From NCBI GenBank assembly GCA_944372365.1, contig CALVYP010000004.1, positions 1-64,000 on the forward strand: 64,000 bases of DNA. Direction: 5' to 3'. A program made the position numbers and the translations under genes. The notes beneath the pieces were generated by a model. It made no database searches. It was not told the DNA's origin and saw only the letters and a list, made by a program, of their open reading frames with translations. This stretch comes from an uncultured Clostridia bacterium (GTDB lineage Bacteria > Bacillota > Clostridia > Christensenellales > UBA1242). The stretch's first letter is position 1, and the number at the start of each line of letters is the position of its first letter. Shown here piece by piece: positions 1 to 7,286 of this stretch.

Positions 1-105
1 GTCGGTGTCGGAGCAAGCCAAGAAGCGTGCGTGCTCGGCCATTCGCTTCAATCGCCCCCGGCGCTTTCGCTCATACGCGTCCACTCAGTCCTACCAGTCT
101 AAAAC
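1..105. repeat. Dispersed repeat, copy 1 (cut by window edge)
   Basis: The first ~87 bases recur at 3385-3470 with one visible mismatch (cgcg versus cgag near the end). Similarity then fades, although both copies read CTACCA about 10 nt further on. The sequence is much more GC-rich than its surroundings and has no convincing coding potential. Both copies are followed within 30 nt by a terminator-like hairpin, which would fit the 3' part of a small RNA gene, but no known RNA family is recognised. The 5' limit is outside the window. Confidence 0.7.
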
Positions 106-126
106 CCCGATTTTATCGGGGTTTTT
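101..126 (+). terminator. Intrinsic terminator after dispersed repeat
   Basis: Ten-base-pair stem AAACCCCGAT / ATCGGGGTTT with a 3-nt loop, followed by a T run on the + strand. It lies directly behind repeat copy 1 and suggests that something is transcribed rightward through the repeat from outside the window. Confidence 0.75.
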
Positions 127-157
127 GCATGGTTGCAAACAAATTAAAATTTTATGT

Positions 158-207
158 CTGTGCCTATTTTTTAAATTTTTTCTAAAAATAGGCACAGGAT
201 TTTTTTA
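158..207 (+). terminator. Long AT-rich hairpin with T run
   Basis: Inverted repeat CTGTGCCTATTTTT (158-171) / AAAAATAGGCACAG (185-198), followed by GATTTTTTT. It resembles a second intrinsic terminator on the + strand. The right arm contains the 12-mer ATAGGCACAGGA, which recurs at 300-311 and 312-323. Confidence 0.6.
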
Positions 208-333
208 TGTTTTTTGATAAGCAAATAAAACTATTTTTAATTTTTCAAAAAATGCAAATTACTAACATTGACTAACATAAACTAGTATAAAACTGGCACA
301 TAGGCACAGGAATAGGCACAGGAATTTAGTGCT

Positions 334-362
334 AAAAAAGGAAGCAAATCGCTTCCTTTTTC
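334..362 (-). terminator. Intrinsic terminator of the lipoprotein gene
   Basis: Stem GGAAGC / GCTTCC inside flanking A and T runs, just downstream of the stop codon of the gene at 392-2371. The A run on one side and T run on the other could let it work in both directions. Confidence 0.8.
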
Positions 363-391
363 TTTTATAAGATGTGTATAAATTTGTTTAA

Positions 392-2371
392 TTATTTTAC
401 TAATTTCATTTGTATTGAATATGTTCCGTCCACACTTGTAATTGATATTTTATGCCCCACAAAGTTTCCTTCTGCATCAAAAACAAAATGAACTACTGCT
501 ACATCACCATCAAAATTATTTTCAACTTTAATTTTTAAATTTTCGCTATCTTGTGCAACAGAATAAGTTGCTGTTTCGTCTGAAATCAAATTGTTTGCTA
601 AATCAATTCTTAAAGCTAGCATGATTAAACTATGCAAATTTGCGTCAATAACAAAATTAGTTTCTTCTCCATTTCTTGTTACTGTGTAGTCGTTATTTAA
701 ACCACTAGTATCTACCTTTCCATTAATAACATAATTATCTTTTCCATGAGTGAGTGTGGTATTTGTTATAAAATCATTATAAGTTGGCTCATCGTTAGTT
801 GCCTCATCGTTGTATTTATTATTTAAATTTCCAGTTATTTTAAGAGTTTGATTTTGATCTTTATAGTCAATTTGAATTTGGGCATTATAATCAGAGGCAG
901 TCGTTTCCATTTCTATTTCCATCCACCTTCCCAAATATTCCATATAAGCAGGTTGTGGACTTGAAGCTCCATCTGTTTCTGGATTAACAGGCTCATATTC
1001 TCCAAAAACATTTAAAATATTTCCATCGCTAACAATTTTTACAATATATTCAATTGGCTCAGTTGTTCCATCATTCCAACAAAAATTAGTTGTATCAGTT
1101 AATGATAAAATAAATTTATATTCTCCAACTTCTTTTAATCCACTAATATAATAATATCCCAAACCCTCTCCAGAATCATGCCATTTTATTGTTACATCAT
1201 TTCCATTGGCATCTTTTAACTCAACACTTGGGAAAACCATGCCCATATCTCCTTCTTGATAAGATATAGGAAACTCATTTAATTTAATGTTGTGTTCTTG
1301 ATTGTCAAAAACAATCTCGTTCATTTTATTGTCTTCAAAAACAATCTGCATAGAATTTTTATTGCCAACAATGTCCTTTTCAATAGTTATTTGTAAATAC
1401 ATTTCATTGCTTTCATAACAACCAAAATTTTCACCCTCGCTCATAAATACAATAGGATATAATTCTCCGTTGTTAGAAGCATTGACAGGTGTATTAGGTT
1501 TTTTCCATTCAAAATAGCCTTCTACGTCATCTCCCCTCTTATTTTTTATTATTTTATTAGTGAATCCTTCCTTCATCAATAAATCTAATGTTATATCCCC
1601 TATACGTTCATGTGCATAATAAGAATAAGAAGCCGATAATCCTTGTATATCTTCTTTGGTTACATTGATTTGTGCTTTATTTACTGTAAATGGGAAAACA
1701 TTCGTCAAACTTAAATAATTTTCGTTTTCACTTGAAAAATTTATATTTGCAAAAGCATAATATTGACCAGGCTTAATAGAATATAATTCCCTAGTCCATT
1801 TTTTTTCATAACCACTGCCTAAAAAATCAGTCTTTTGATAATCATTTAAACTGTCGTAATCACCTTTTTCAATATAATAATAATCTACACTTTCATCTTG
1901 GCCTAAAACGTAATTAGATAATGATATTGTAGGTAACGCATCATCATAATCCCATGATGATGAAGTTAAAGTTACGTTGTAGTACCTTGCTTTATACACA
2001 TCAAAGTTAATATCAACAGACCACCCTTCTTTTTCATAAATGATTTGATAATTACCTGCATCAGGTGTAGGTTTTATAGCATCAATGTTATTGCTATCTT
2101 TTTTATAAACTGTTGTGTAATCATTGCTGGAAAGTTCTTTAGAAGTATTATCAGAGTAAGTGCCTTTTATCTTTATACCCGCAAGAATATCAGATAAGCT
2201 TACACCATAATTATATTCACCTGCATAGTAAGAAGTATAACTGTCTCCATTGCCGTCTACAACATACAAATTAGATAATTTAGCATCATTGCCACCACAA
2301 GCCGTCAATAAAAGCACACAAGGAACAAGTAATACAAATGCAAAACATAAGCCTAAAATTTTCTTTTTCAT
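392..2371 (-). CDS. Large secreted lipoprotein with MBG/Ig-like segments
   Basis: 659-residue exported protein of unknown function. A type II signal peptide is clear: MKKK, a hydrophobic core, then lipobox LLTAC at residues 21-25, with Cys25 as the predicted lipidated residue. The mature part is rich in Tyr, Asn and Asp and alternates short beta-strand-like stretches. The segment near residues 220-240 (FTVNKAQINVTKEDI) resembles MBG-type Ig-like repeats found in bacterial surface proteins; similar motifs recur. No catalytic motif is visible. The start has a strong ribosome binding site (AAAGGAGG, 6-7 nt upstream). The gene stands alone with its own terminator. A surface or adhesin-like role is inferred only from the architecture. 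Confidence 0.8.
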   Translation of the reverse strand: MKKKILGLCFAFVLLVPCVLLLTACGGNDAKLSNLYVVDGNGDSYTSYYAGEYNYGVSLSDILAGIKIKGTYSDNTSKELSSNDYTTVYKKDSNNIDAIKPTPDAGNYQIIYEKEGWSVDINFDVYKARYYNVTLTSSSWDYDDALPTISLSNYVLGQDESVDYYYIEKGDYDSLNDYQKTDFLGSGYEKKWTRELYSIKPGQYYAFANINFSSENENYLSLTNVFPFTVNKAQINVTKEDIQGLSASYSYYAHERIGDITLDLLMKEGFTNKIIKNKRGDDVEGYFEWKKPNTPVNASNNGELYPIVFMSEGENFGCYESNEMYLQITIEKDIVGNKNSMQIVFEDNKMNEIVFDNQEHNIKLNEFPISYQEGDMGMVFPSVELKDANGNDVTIKWHDSGEGLGYYYISGLKEVGEYKFILSLTDTTNFCWNDGTTEPIEYIVKIVSDGNILNVFGEYEPVNPETDGASSPQPAYMEYLGRWMEIEMETTASDYNAQIQIDYKDQNQTLKITGNLNNKYNDEATNDEPTYNDFITNTTLTHGKDNYVINGKVDTSGLNNDYTVTRNGEETNFVIDANLHSLIMLALRIDLANNLISDETATYSVAQDSENLKIKVENNFDGDVAVVHFVFDAEGNFVGHKISITSVDGTYSIQMKLVK

Positions 2372-2493
2372 AAATCCTCCTTTTTGTTATACGCAGTAAA
2401 AGGGTTGTTTGTGAAAAATGTCAACATATAACTATAATATTATAATATCACAAAAATTATAAAATAACAAGCAATTTACTTATCTTTTCATTA

Positions 2494-2994
2494 TCAAAGC
2501 GTTAAAACAGCAACAGCAATAACACCTGCAAAAAGCCCAACTGCAAGTAGTATTTGAAAAATTCCGACAAATATGTCAAGTTTTTTATATTTTAAACTTG
2601 GAGTTGTCTCAAGTTCCGCTTCCAAATTTTCAATTTTCTTTTGATTTTTTTCAAGCAATGCTTTTCTTTTTTCTGCTTTATAAACCATACCCATAATCGC
2701 CATTGCAAAAGCAGTGAAGGCATAAACGCCACAATATTCAAGTGCAGCAATAAAAGTTGCAACAAAGAAAATGCCAATAAAAATTAGCGCAACAACCTTT
2801 GCAATTCCACCGCCAAGCGAACCGCCTGTCATAAGTGACGACAAAAACCAATATTCAAGCCCGAGCGCAGCACCAATAAAAAGCATTGAAAGGATGATTG
2901 CAAAAATTCTTGCACCAACACCCCCTCTTTCATATCTTCGCATATCTCTATAATGCCGACTAGGAATACTAAATAACCAACCTAAAAATTTCAT
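2494..2994 (-). CDS. Small polytopic membrane protein, unknown function
   Basis: 166 residues from the start MKFLGWLF, chosen because AAAGGGGGATTT precedes this ATG; an upstream in-frame ATG at 3045 has no such site. Hydrophobic segments lie near residues 27-50, 58-80 and 140-165, and a Lys/Glu-rich helical stretch (EKRKALLEKNQKKIENLEAELE) precedes the last one. No family is recognised. It is a single-gene unit on the minus strand between the lipoprotein gene and a decayed region, so context gives no functional hint. Confidence 0.7.
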   Translation of the reverse strand: MKFLGWLFSIPSRHYRDMRRYERGGVGARIFAIILSMLFIGAALGLEYWFLSSLMTGGSLGGGIAKVVALIFIGIFFVATFIAALEYCGVYAFTAFAMAIMGMVYKAEKRKALLEKNQKKIENLEAELETTPSLKYKKLDIFVGIFQILLAVGLFAGVIAVAVLTL

Positions 2995-3159
2995 AAATCC
3001 CCCTTTGTTGATTTTATAATAATATATTCTGTCCTTTAAAGTCAAATGTTCCTATTGACTTTTCATCATTTGTGACATAATAATCACAGAAATAATTTGA
3101 TATCTTGACAAAAAAATCTTTTTAAAATAAAAAGGTATAAGCGAATTTGCCTATACCAT

Positions 3160-3327
3160 TTATTCTTCTTCATTCTTTGGAGTTGTGTTTAAGAGTTTTT
3201 TATTTGTTGCATTTACACTTGAAACTACTTTTGTGCCTGTCGCCTTCTCAAATTCATCTTTGGCATTCTTTGCTACTTTTCCACCACGCCTAGCAATATC
3301 TTTGCTTTTTGCAAAAGTTTCTGGCTT
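3160..3327 (-). pseudogene. C-terminal remnant of a BRO/DinD-like phage-type protein
   Basis: An open stretch of 55 codons ends at TAA (3162-3160) and is preceded in frame by another TAA (3330-3328), so it has no start. The product contains IARRGGKVAKNAKDEF and TGTKVVSSVNA, which match the conserved C-terminal tail seen in BRO-N antirepressors and DinD-type proteins (RGG-xx-AKNAR-x-x-LE-x-x-TGKxVVS). It looks like the surviving 3' end of a prophage-type gene, cut off close to dispersed repeat copy 2 at 3385. Family assignment is from memory of the motif, not a search. Confidence 0.55.
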
Positions 3328-3384
3328 TTAAGGACTTGCGTATAAACCCACTCAAAAACATACACTTTTCTGATAAGGTGTGGG

Positions 3385-3485
3385 TCGGTGTCGGAGCAAG
3401 CCAAGAAGCGTGCGTGCTCGGCCATTCGCTTCAATCGCCCCCGGCGCTTTCGCTCATACGAGTCCACTCTTTGGCTACCAAAAGC
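3385..3485. repeat. Dispersed repeat, copy 2
   Basis: Near-identical to bases 1-87, then diverging. In this copy AGCCAAG (in 3400-3412) can pair with TTTGGCT about 70 nt later, followed by ACCA, giving a tRNA-sized hairpin; copy 1 lacks this pairing. A hairpin with a long T run (about 3480-3512) follows. No protein is encoded convincingly. The stretch 3330-3578 holds only this repeat, the hairpin and a second stem GCACTGC-AAAAA-GCAGTGC (about 3532-3550). Confidence 0.7.
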
Positions 3486-3578
3486 GCTCTCCGCACGGGG
3501 TGCTTTTTTTGTTCCAAGTTCCCCCACCTTGCACTGCAAAAAGCAGTGCGCAAGGCAGAATGCCCCTGATGTTGCAAC

Positions 3579-4067
3579 TTAACGACTTTTTGCGTAGGCT
3601 TCAATCAACTTTTTAACCTTTTTAAATTTTTTCTCGTCATAGACATAGGCTTTGCGCGGCTTGACAAAATTTTTCGAGCCGCGTTCTTCAAAATTATACC
3701 TTGGAATAAGCTGAACATGATAATGATTCATTGGCCCATCGCTCATTGTGCAAAGATAAACCCTTTCACAGCCAAACACCTGCTTGATAATAATCATGAA
3801 CTGCTTGGCAAACCTTATGATTTTCTCATTCAAAAAGTCAGGCGCTTCGCTCATGTCATGATAGTGCTTTTGAGAAGAAATCATCATATGCCCATCCGCT
3901 CTCGGATTTGCAACAAACAAACATTCAATATCTTTGTCTTCAAAAATTTTTAGTTTTGTGTCGTCGCCAAAAACAGCGCCATTATATTTTCGATTTAAGC
4001 AAGTGGGACAAACTCCCAGATCGGTCAATTCCTTTGGTGATAGTGATAAAAGTTTTTTCTCTTCCAT
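3579..4067 (-). CDS. HIT-family nucleotide hydrolase/transferase
   Basis: 162 residues from the start MEEKKLLSL, chosen for the GGGAGAG site 7 nt upstream. The histidine-triad region is HYHVQLIPR near residues 122-130. The third motif position is Gln rather than His, as in GalT-like nucleotidyltransferase members of the superfamily. An N-terminal CPTC pair and further Cys/His residues could bind zinc. The HIT fold binds nucleotides and hydrolyses or transfers nucleoside monophosphates; the substrate cannot be told from sequence. The last ~30 residues are basic (Lys/Arg-rich). It is transcribed alone. Confidence 0.85.
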   Translation of the reverse strand: MEEKKLLSLSPKELTDLGVCPTCLNRKYNGAVFGDDTKLKIFEDKDIECLFVANPRADGHMMISSQKHYHDMSEAPDFLNEKIIRFAKQFMIIIKQVFGCERVYLCTMSDGPMNHYHVQLIPRYNFEERGSKNFVKPRKAYVYDEKKFKKVKKLIEAYAKSR

Positions 4068-4241
4068 AGTTATCTCTCCCTTTTTCAATTACATCAGCCT
4101 TTCGTGTAGAATGGCAAATTTATTGCAATAAATCTTTCAAAGAAGTTTTCACAATAAAAGCAAAATATTCAACGCAAAAGCAGTGCACAAAACCTTGCAG
4201 GGTTTTGCATATCAATTTGCAATTATTGCAACAAAAACATT

Positions 4242-4856
4242 CTATTCTTTGCTCTCAAGCCAATCTATCAGTTGTTTAAACTCGGCGGTAAATTCGTGCT
4301 TGTAGTGTTTTAGAAACAATTTTTCAGCCCGTCTTTCGCCGTTTTTCCATTGAGTTTTAACAAATTCATCTTTCAATAAAGATGCATCCATTTTTTTGTA
4401 GTTGAAATTGTCTTTATATAAATAAGCCTGCAAAATGCCTTCCATATGATCGCACATATGCGCAAATTTTGCTTCATGTGTTTGGTTTTGGTTATACTCA
4501 GCAATAAGTTTTAAAAAACTTTCGCTGTTGTCGCAGCCAGCAAAAACTTTGGCAACCGCTTCTTCACCCATTTGCCTTTTGTTTTTATATTCCTTGTCCA
4601 TATATGTCAAATCGCCGATCAAAATTTCTTCGGTTTCGTGCAGCGCAAGCATAGTGACAACCTTTTGCACATCCAAATTTTTTATATCAGAATTAGAAAT
4701 TATCGCCACAGCCAGCATTATACTGCCATAAACATGCTCGGCAATGCTTTCAACTCTTTCTCGCTCCACCGCCCATCTTTTCCAGCCGGTGCGAACAACA
4801 TCTTTAAGTCTGTTTGCAAGGCAATATAACTCAAATGTTTTTTGACAATCTATCAT
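4242..4856 (-). CDS. HD-domain phosphohydrolase (YfbR/HDDC2-like)
   Basis: 204 residues. The pattern ESIAEHVYGSIMLA, then MLALHETEEILIGDLT about 30 residues later, matches the metal-binding His and HD/HE positions of YfbR/HDDC2-type 5'-deoxynucleotidases; the usual HD is HE here. A third acidic or His position (HMCDHMEG near residue 135) fits the last ligand. Members dephosphorylate deoxynucleoside monophosphates in the cytosol. Ribosome binding site AAGGATAGAG is present. It starts 10 nt after the flavodoxin gene and is probably in an operon with it and the YjbR gene upstream. Confidence 0.75.
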   Translation of the reverse strand: MIDCQKTFELYCLANRLKDVVRTGWKRWAVERERVESIAEHVYGSIMLAVAIISNSDIKNLDVQKVVTMLALHETEEILIGDLTYMDKEYKNKRQMGEEAVAKVFAGCDNSESFLKLIAEYNQNQTHEAKFAHMCDHMEGILQAYLYKDNFNYKKMDASLLKDEFVKTQWKNGERRAEKLFLKHYKHEFTAEFKQLIDWLESKE

Positions 4857-4866
4857 GCTCTATCCT

Positions 4867-5337
4867 TTATACGCTCTCCGCCCAAGATTTTAGTTCGCCA
4901 TCGCTTGCGTAGGCTGAAAAACGCTTGCCTTCTTTAAGCAATGCGCCTTTGCATGATGGCAACAGCTTTTCATTTACGCTGCCCATGCCTGATCCGCCAG
5001 ATGTGGCAAACGGGCGTATGGTTTTGCCGGATAGATTATACATCTCCAAAAATGTGTTTATTATTGTTGGCGCGGCATACCACCAAATTGGAAACCCAAC
5101 AAAAATCGTGTCATATTCTGCCATGTTTGCAACCTTGTTTGCAATCTCAGGGCGCGACGCTGGATTTCTCATCTCCAAACTTGAACGGCTGGATGAATTG
5201 TTCCAGTTAAGGTCGGCGCTTGTGTAAGGTTTGGCTGGTTTAATTTCAAACAAATCTGCATTTGCCACCCTAGCCAAATTTTGTGCAACTCGTTTGGTTG
5301 TGCCGGTTGCACTAAAATACGCTACTAATCTTTTCAT
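4867..5337 (-). CDS. Flavodoxin-fold protein
   Basis: 156 residues, a usual flavodoxin length. The N-terminus LVAYFSATGTTKRVAQNLA is the FMN phosphate-binding loop (S/T-x-T-G-x-T), and FVGFPIWWYAAPTIINTFLE near residues 78-97 is the second flavin-contact region of flavodoxin_4-type proteins. The third region is TSGGSGMGSV. It should carry electrons or act as a small FMN-dependent reductase in the cytosol. A GGGGGG site precedes the ATG. It lies 26 nt after the YjbR gene and 10 nt before the HD gene. Confidence 0.88.
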   Translation of the reverse strand: MKRLVAYFSATGTTKRVAQNLARVANADLFEIKPAKPYTSADLNWNNSSSRSSLEMRNPASRPEIANKVANMAEYDTIFVGFPIWWYAAPTIINTFLEMYNLSGKTIRPFATSGGSGMGSVNEKLLPSCKGALLKEGKRFSAYASDGELKSWAESV

Positions 5338-5363
5338 AACCCCCCTTTTTTAATTATAAACCT

Positions 5364-6053
5364 TTATGCGTTTGAAACCAAGCATTTTTGTTTTTTTGAA
5401 GCAAGAGCGTAACTTTGGTCAATCAAATCAAAAATTTGGTGCATGTTTTCACATTTTTCAAGCAAGATGGAAACCCAATATTTTTTGTTCATGTGATACC
5501 CAGGCAAAATGCATTTAAAATCCACAACTTTTTCAGGGTCAAGCGGTTTTAAATTTAAAATTTCAACTTTTTCATCGCCTTGCAGCCCCAACTTGCTTGC
5601 ACGGGCCAGCATAAACACGACATACCATTTTCTGTTGTCTTTTCTGCGACATATTGCGCCATCTTCAAACTTTTCCCACAAAAATTCAAGTTTGTCACCA
5701 TATTTTTGCGCAATATATTCAATCACATTCTTTGCCATGACCGACTTAAAAACGCGCTTGTAAAAGCATTTTTGTGCAATATCTTGCATGACGGCTTGAT
5801 ATTTTTCTCTAATTTCACCAACAAAACTTCCCTGCGCACCGTCAACCAAAAACAGAGTGTATGGCTCGCCCGTTTCAAGTTCAATCACTTGCGACGAAAC
5901 AGCGTCGCCTTCAATAAAAACTTTTAGTAAAAAATTATCTTTAAGCAGCGCTTGATATTGCATTACGCCAGCAGATTTTTTAAAACCATATTGCAAAAGT
6001 TTGCTTTCGTTGGCGCTTTTGTTTTTGAAGATGCTTTGAATTATTTTATTCAT
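5364..6053 (-). CDS. YjbR/MmcQ-family protein with N-terminal extension
   Basis: 229 residues, about twice the size of a stand-alone YjbR/MmcQ domain. Residues ~100-215 carry the family pattern: VIEYIAQKYGDKLEFLWEKF, then KWYVVFML, LKPLDPEKVVDFK and MNKKYWVSILLE. The first ~95 residues form a separate domain with no family recognised. YjbR proteins have a CyaY-like fold and are called DNA-binding, but their role is unclear. No ribosome binding site precedes the ATG; a TATAAT hexamer ends 6 nt upstream, so the mRNA is probably leaderless. It leads the operon with flavodoxin and the HD protein. Confidence 0.78.
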   Translation of the reverse strand: MNKIIQSIFKNKSANESKLLQYGFKKSAGVMQYQALLKDNFLLKVFIEGDAVSSQVIELETGEPYTLFLVDGAQGSFVGEIREKYQAVMQDIAQKCFYKRVFKSVMAKNVIEYIAQKYGDKLEFLWEKFEDGAICRRKDNRKWYVVFMLARASKLGLQGDEKVEILNLKPLDPEKVVDFKCILPGYHMNKKYWVSILLEKCENMHQIFDLIDQSYALASKKQKCLVSNA

Positions 6054-6059
6054 GCTTAA

Positions 6060-6065
6060 ATTATA
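6060..6065 (-). promoter_or_regulatory. -10 element of leaderless YjbR gene
   Basis: TATAAT on the minus strand ends 6 nt before the ATG at 6053, which places the transcription start at or next to the start codon. The -35 region is weak (TTTAAA at 17 nt). Confidence 0.6.
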
Positions 6066-6110
6066 TCACAAAAATTTATCTTTTTAAATTAAAAAATCTT
6101 CACCAAATGA

Positions 6111-6139
6111 TTGACAACCTTGTTTTACATGAGTATAAT
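6111..6139 (+). promoter_or_regulatory. Consensus promoter of tRNA-Leu
   Basis: TTGACA (6111-6116), a 17-nt spacer and TATAAT (6134-6139), a perfect housekeeping sigma promoter ending 22 nt before the tRNA 5' end. Confidence 0.85.
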
Positions 6140-6161
6140 AAAAAAGTGCAAATTAAAGTAT

Positions 6162-6243
6162 GCGAGTGTGGCGGAATGGCAGACGCGCACGTTTAAGGGG
6201 CGTGTTCGAAAGAGTGTGGGTTCAAGTCCCACCACTCGCACCA
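6162..6243 (+). tRNA. tRNA-Leu (AAG), CCA encoded
   Basis: Acceptor GCGAGTG pairs with CACTCGC, followed by A and an encoded CCA. The anticodon stem CACGT/GCGTG closes the loop TTAAGGG with anticodon AAG (codon CUU). The variable arm is 11 nt and the T arm is GTGGG-TTCAAGT-CCCAC. A43-type choices are ambiguous, but reading the anticodon as TAA would break the stem. A hairpin terminator follows at 6246. Confidence 0.88.
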
Positions 6244-6245
6244 GA

Positions 6246-6272
6246 ATAACAAGCCGATAGGCTTGTTTTTTT
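6246..6272 (+). terminator. Terminator of tRNA-Leu
   Basis: Stem AACAAGCC/GGCTTGTT with loop GATA, then seven T. A near-copy follows the defective tRNA copy at 6407-6433. Confidence 0.85.
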
Positions 6273-6288
6273 ATGCCATTCCGCCACG

Positions 6289-6403
6289 GTGGCGGTTGGG
6301 TTCCCCTGAAAATGCTTGCATTTTTAGGGTTTCAATGGCAGACGCGCATGTTTAAAGGGGTGCGAGAGAAAGAGTGTGGGTTCAAGTCCCACCACTCGCA
6401 CCA
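6289..6403 (+). pseudogene. Defective tRNA-Leu copy with 39-nt D-arm insertion
   Basis: The 3' two thirds (GGCAGACGC through the T arm, CACTCGC and CCA) copy the tRNA-Leu at 6162-6243. The 5' acceptor strand is missing, so the acceptor stem cannot form. Between GTGGCGG (6289-6295) and TGGCAGACGC (6336 onward) lies a 39-nt insertion (6296-6334) that folds as a hairpin around GAAAATGCTTGCATTTTT. The anticodon stem is also damaged. The same kind of insertion occurs in another tRNA-Leu copy at 12083-12121. Confidence 0.8.
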
Positions 6404-6406
6404 GTA

Positions 6407-6433
6407 TAGCAAGCCGATCAGGCTTGTTTTTTT
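6407..6433 (+). terminator. Duplicate terminator behind the defective tRNA copy
   Basis: Stem CAAGCC/GGCTTG followed by T7, a copy of the hairpin at 6246-6272. The duplicated unit also includes the GC-rich palindrome GCCATTCCGCCACGGTGGCGG (6275-6295 and 6436-6456), whose left half is the reverse complement of the tRNA D-stem region. Confidence 0.8.
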
Positions 6434-6501
6434 CTGCCATTCCGCCACGGTGGCGGTTGGGTTTGAGAGTGTTGAAAGTTGTGCGTGAGGCTAACGGGTA
6501 A

Positions 6502-6598
6502 GGCGGCATTTGTGCGCGCGGCAGCGCGCATTTTTGCGCCCCGCGCCGCGGGCGCAAAAAAAGCCTGCGCCAACAGGCGCAGGCTTGCAAATGCCGCC
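6502..6598. repeat. GC-rich cloverleaf element A
   Basis: Perfect 11-bp closing stem GGCGGCATTTG (6502-6512) / CAAATGCCGCC (6588-6598) around three consecutive perfect hairpins: TGCGCGC-GGCA-GCGCGCA (6513-6530), TTTTTGCGCCC with an 8-nt loop (6531-6560) and AAGCCTGCGCC-AACA (6561-6586). Only base 6587 at the junction is unpaired. It is far more GC-rich than the neighbourhood. A second element of the same design lies at 58176-58270. It is not coding. Whether it acts as DNA or RNA is unknown. Confidence 0.85.
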
Positions 6599-6637
6599 GT
6601 CGTCATATTATAAAACAATGCCGTATATTATAAAAAA

Positions 6638-7183
6638 TTATAATGACATGGCAAACTTACCTTCTCTTGCATCCACCCATGCAGAATATTCAACACCAAC
6701 ACTTAAACAGCCAACCTTGCTTTTTAAATATGTTTGTCTTGCATCTTCAAACTTTTTTTGCAAAGCTTGTTTAACTGCTGCTTTGTTTGAAACGTTCACC
6801 TTTTCACAAAAAGCATCAAAACTTTGAGAGTTGCTTAAAAGCTCCCCCATCGCTTGATATTGAGCTTGCTTTTCTTCAAAAGCCGCTTTAAGCCCATCAA
6901 CTCTTTCTTCAAGTTTTTCAAAAGCCCTTGCCGAGCCCAATTTTTGAACATCGACATTTTTAAAAAGCTTGTGAGCCAGCGTTTTGTGAGCGCTGCTTAC
7001 CTGCGCTAAAAACTCTTGATAACTGATGTTTTCACCATCCAGAGCATCTATGATTTGCTGCGAGTCAATTTTTTCGCCGTTTAATTTTGATTTATAAATA
7101 TGTAATAAAATTTGTTTGTCTTCGGCAGCGATCTCTCCGTTTTCAGTTGATAAAAAACCCAGTTCTTCAAGTGTTTTAAGCAT
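6638..7183 (-). CDS. Hypothetical helical protein
   Basis: 181 residues from MLKTLEELGF; this ATG has GGAGG 5-6 nt upstream, while the in-frame ATG at 7195 lies before that site. The sequence is almost wholly helical, with Glu/Lys/Gln-rich stretches (about residues 80-150) able to form a coiled coil. There is no signal peptide or membrane segment and no family is recognised. It is a monocistronic cytosolic protein next to cloverleaf element A; its stop codon is about 40 nt from the element. Confidence 0.65.
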   Translation of the reverse strand: MLKTLEELGFLSTENGEIAAEDKQILLHIYKSKLNGEKIDSQQIIDALDGENISYQEFLAQVSSAHKTLAHKLFKNVDVQKLGSARAFEKLEERVDGLKAAFEEKQAQYQAMGELLSNSQSFDAFCEKVNVSNKAAVKQALQKKFEDARQTYLKSKVGCLSVGVEYSAWVDAREGKFAMSL

Positions 7184-7263
7184 AATTTCCTCCAATGTGA
7201 TAAACCCATTATATCACACGGAATTGAATAATGCAAACATTTTTATGCATATTTATACAAAAA

Positions 7264-7286
7264 AAAACGCAACCGCGTGCGTTTTT
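7264..7286 (-). terminator. Terminator overlapping a stop codon
   Basis: Stem AAAACGCA/TGCGTTTT with a 6-nt loop and a minus-strand T run. The first arm begins inside the stop codon of the gene at 7285-8643. Confidence 0.8.

Noticed and set aside
3385-3485. Dispersed repeat as a tRNA gene
   Set aside because: Copy 2 can pair AGCCAAG with TTTGGCT before ACCA, but there is no T loop of the usual sequence or anticodon arm, and copy 1 cannot form the stem.
3273-3616. Several overlapping open frames across dispersed repeat copy 2
   Set aside because: They occur in three frames on both strands of a GC-rich repeat, lack ribosome binding sites and have no recognisable product.
4140-4240. Terminator between the HIT and HD genes
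   Set aside because: CAAAACC/GGGTTTTG can pair, but no T run follows on either side, so I do not call it.
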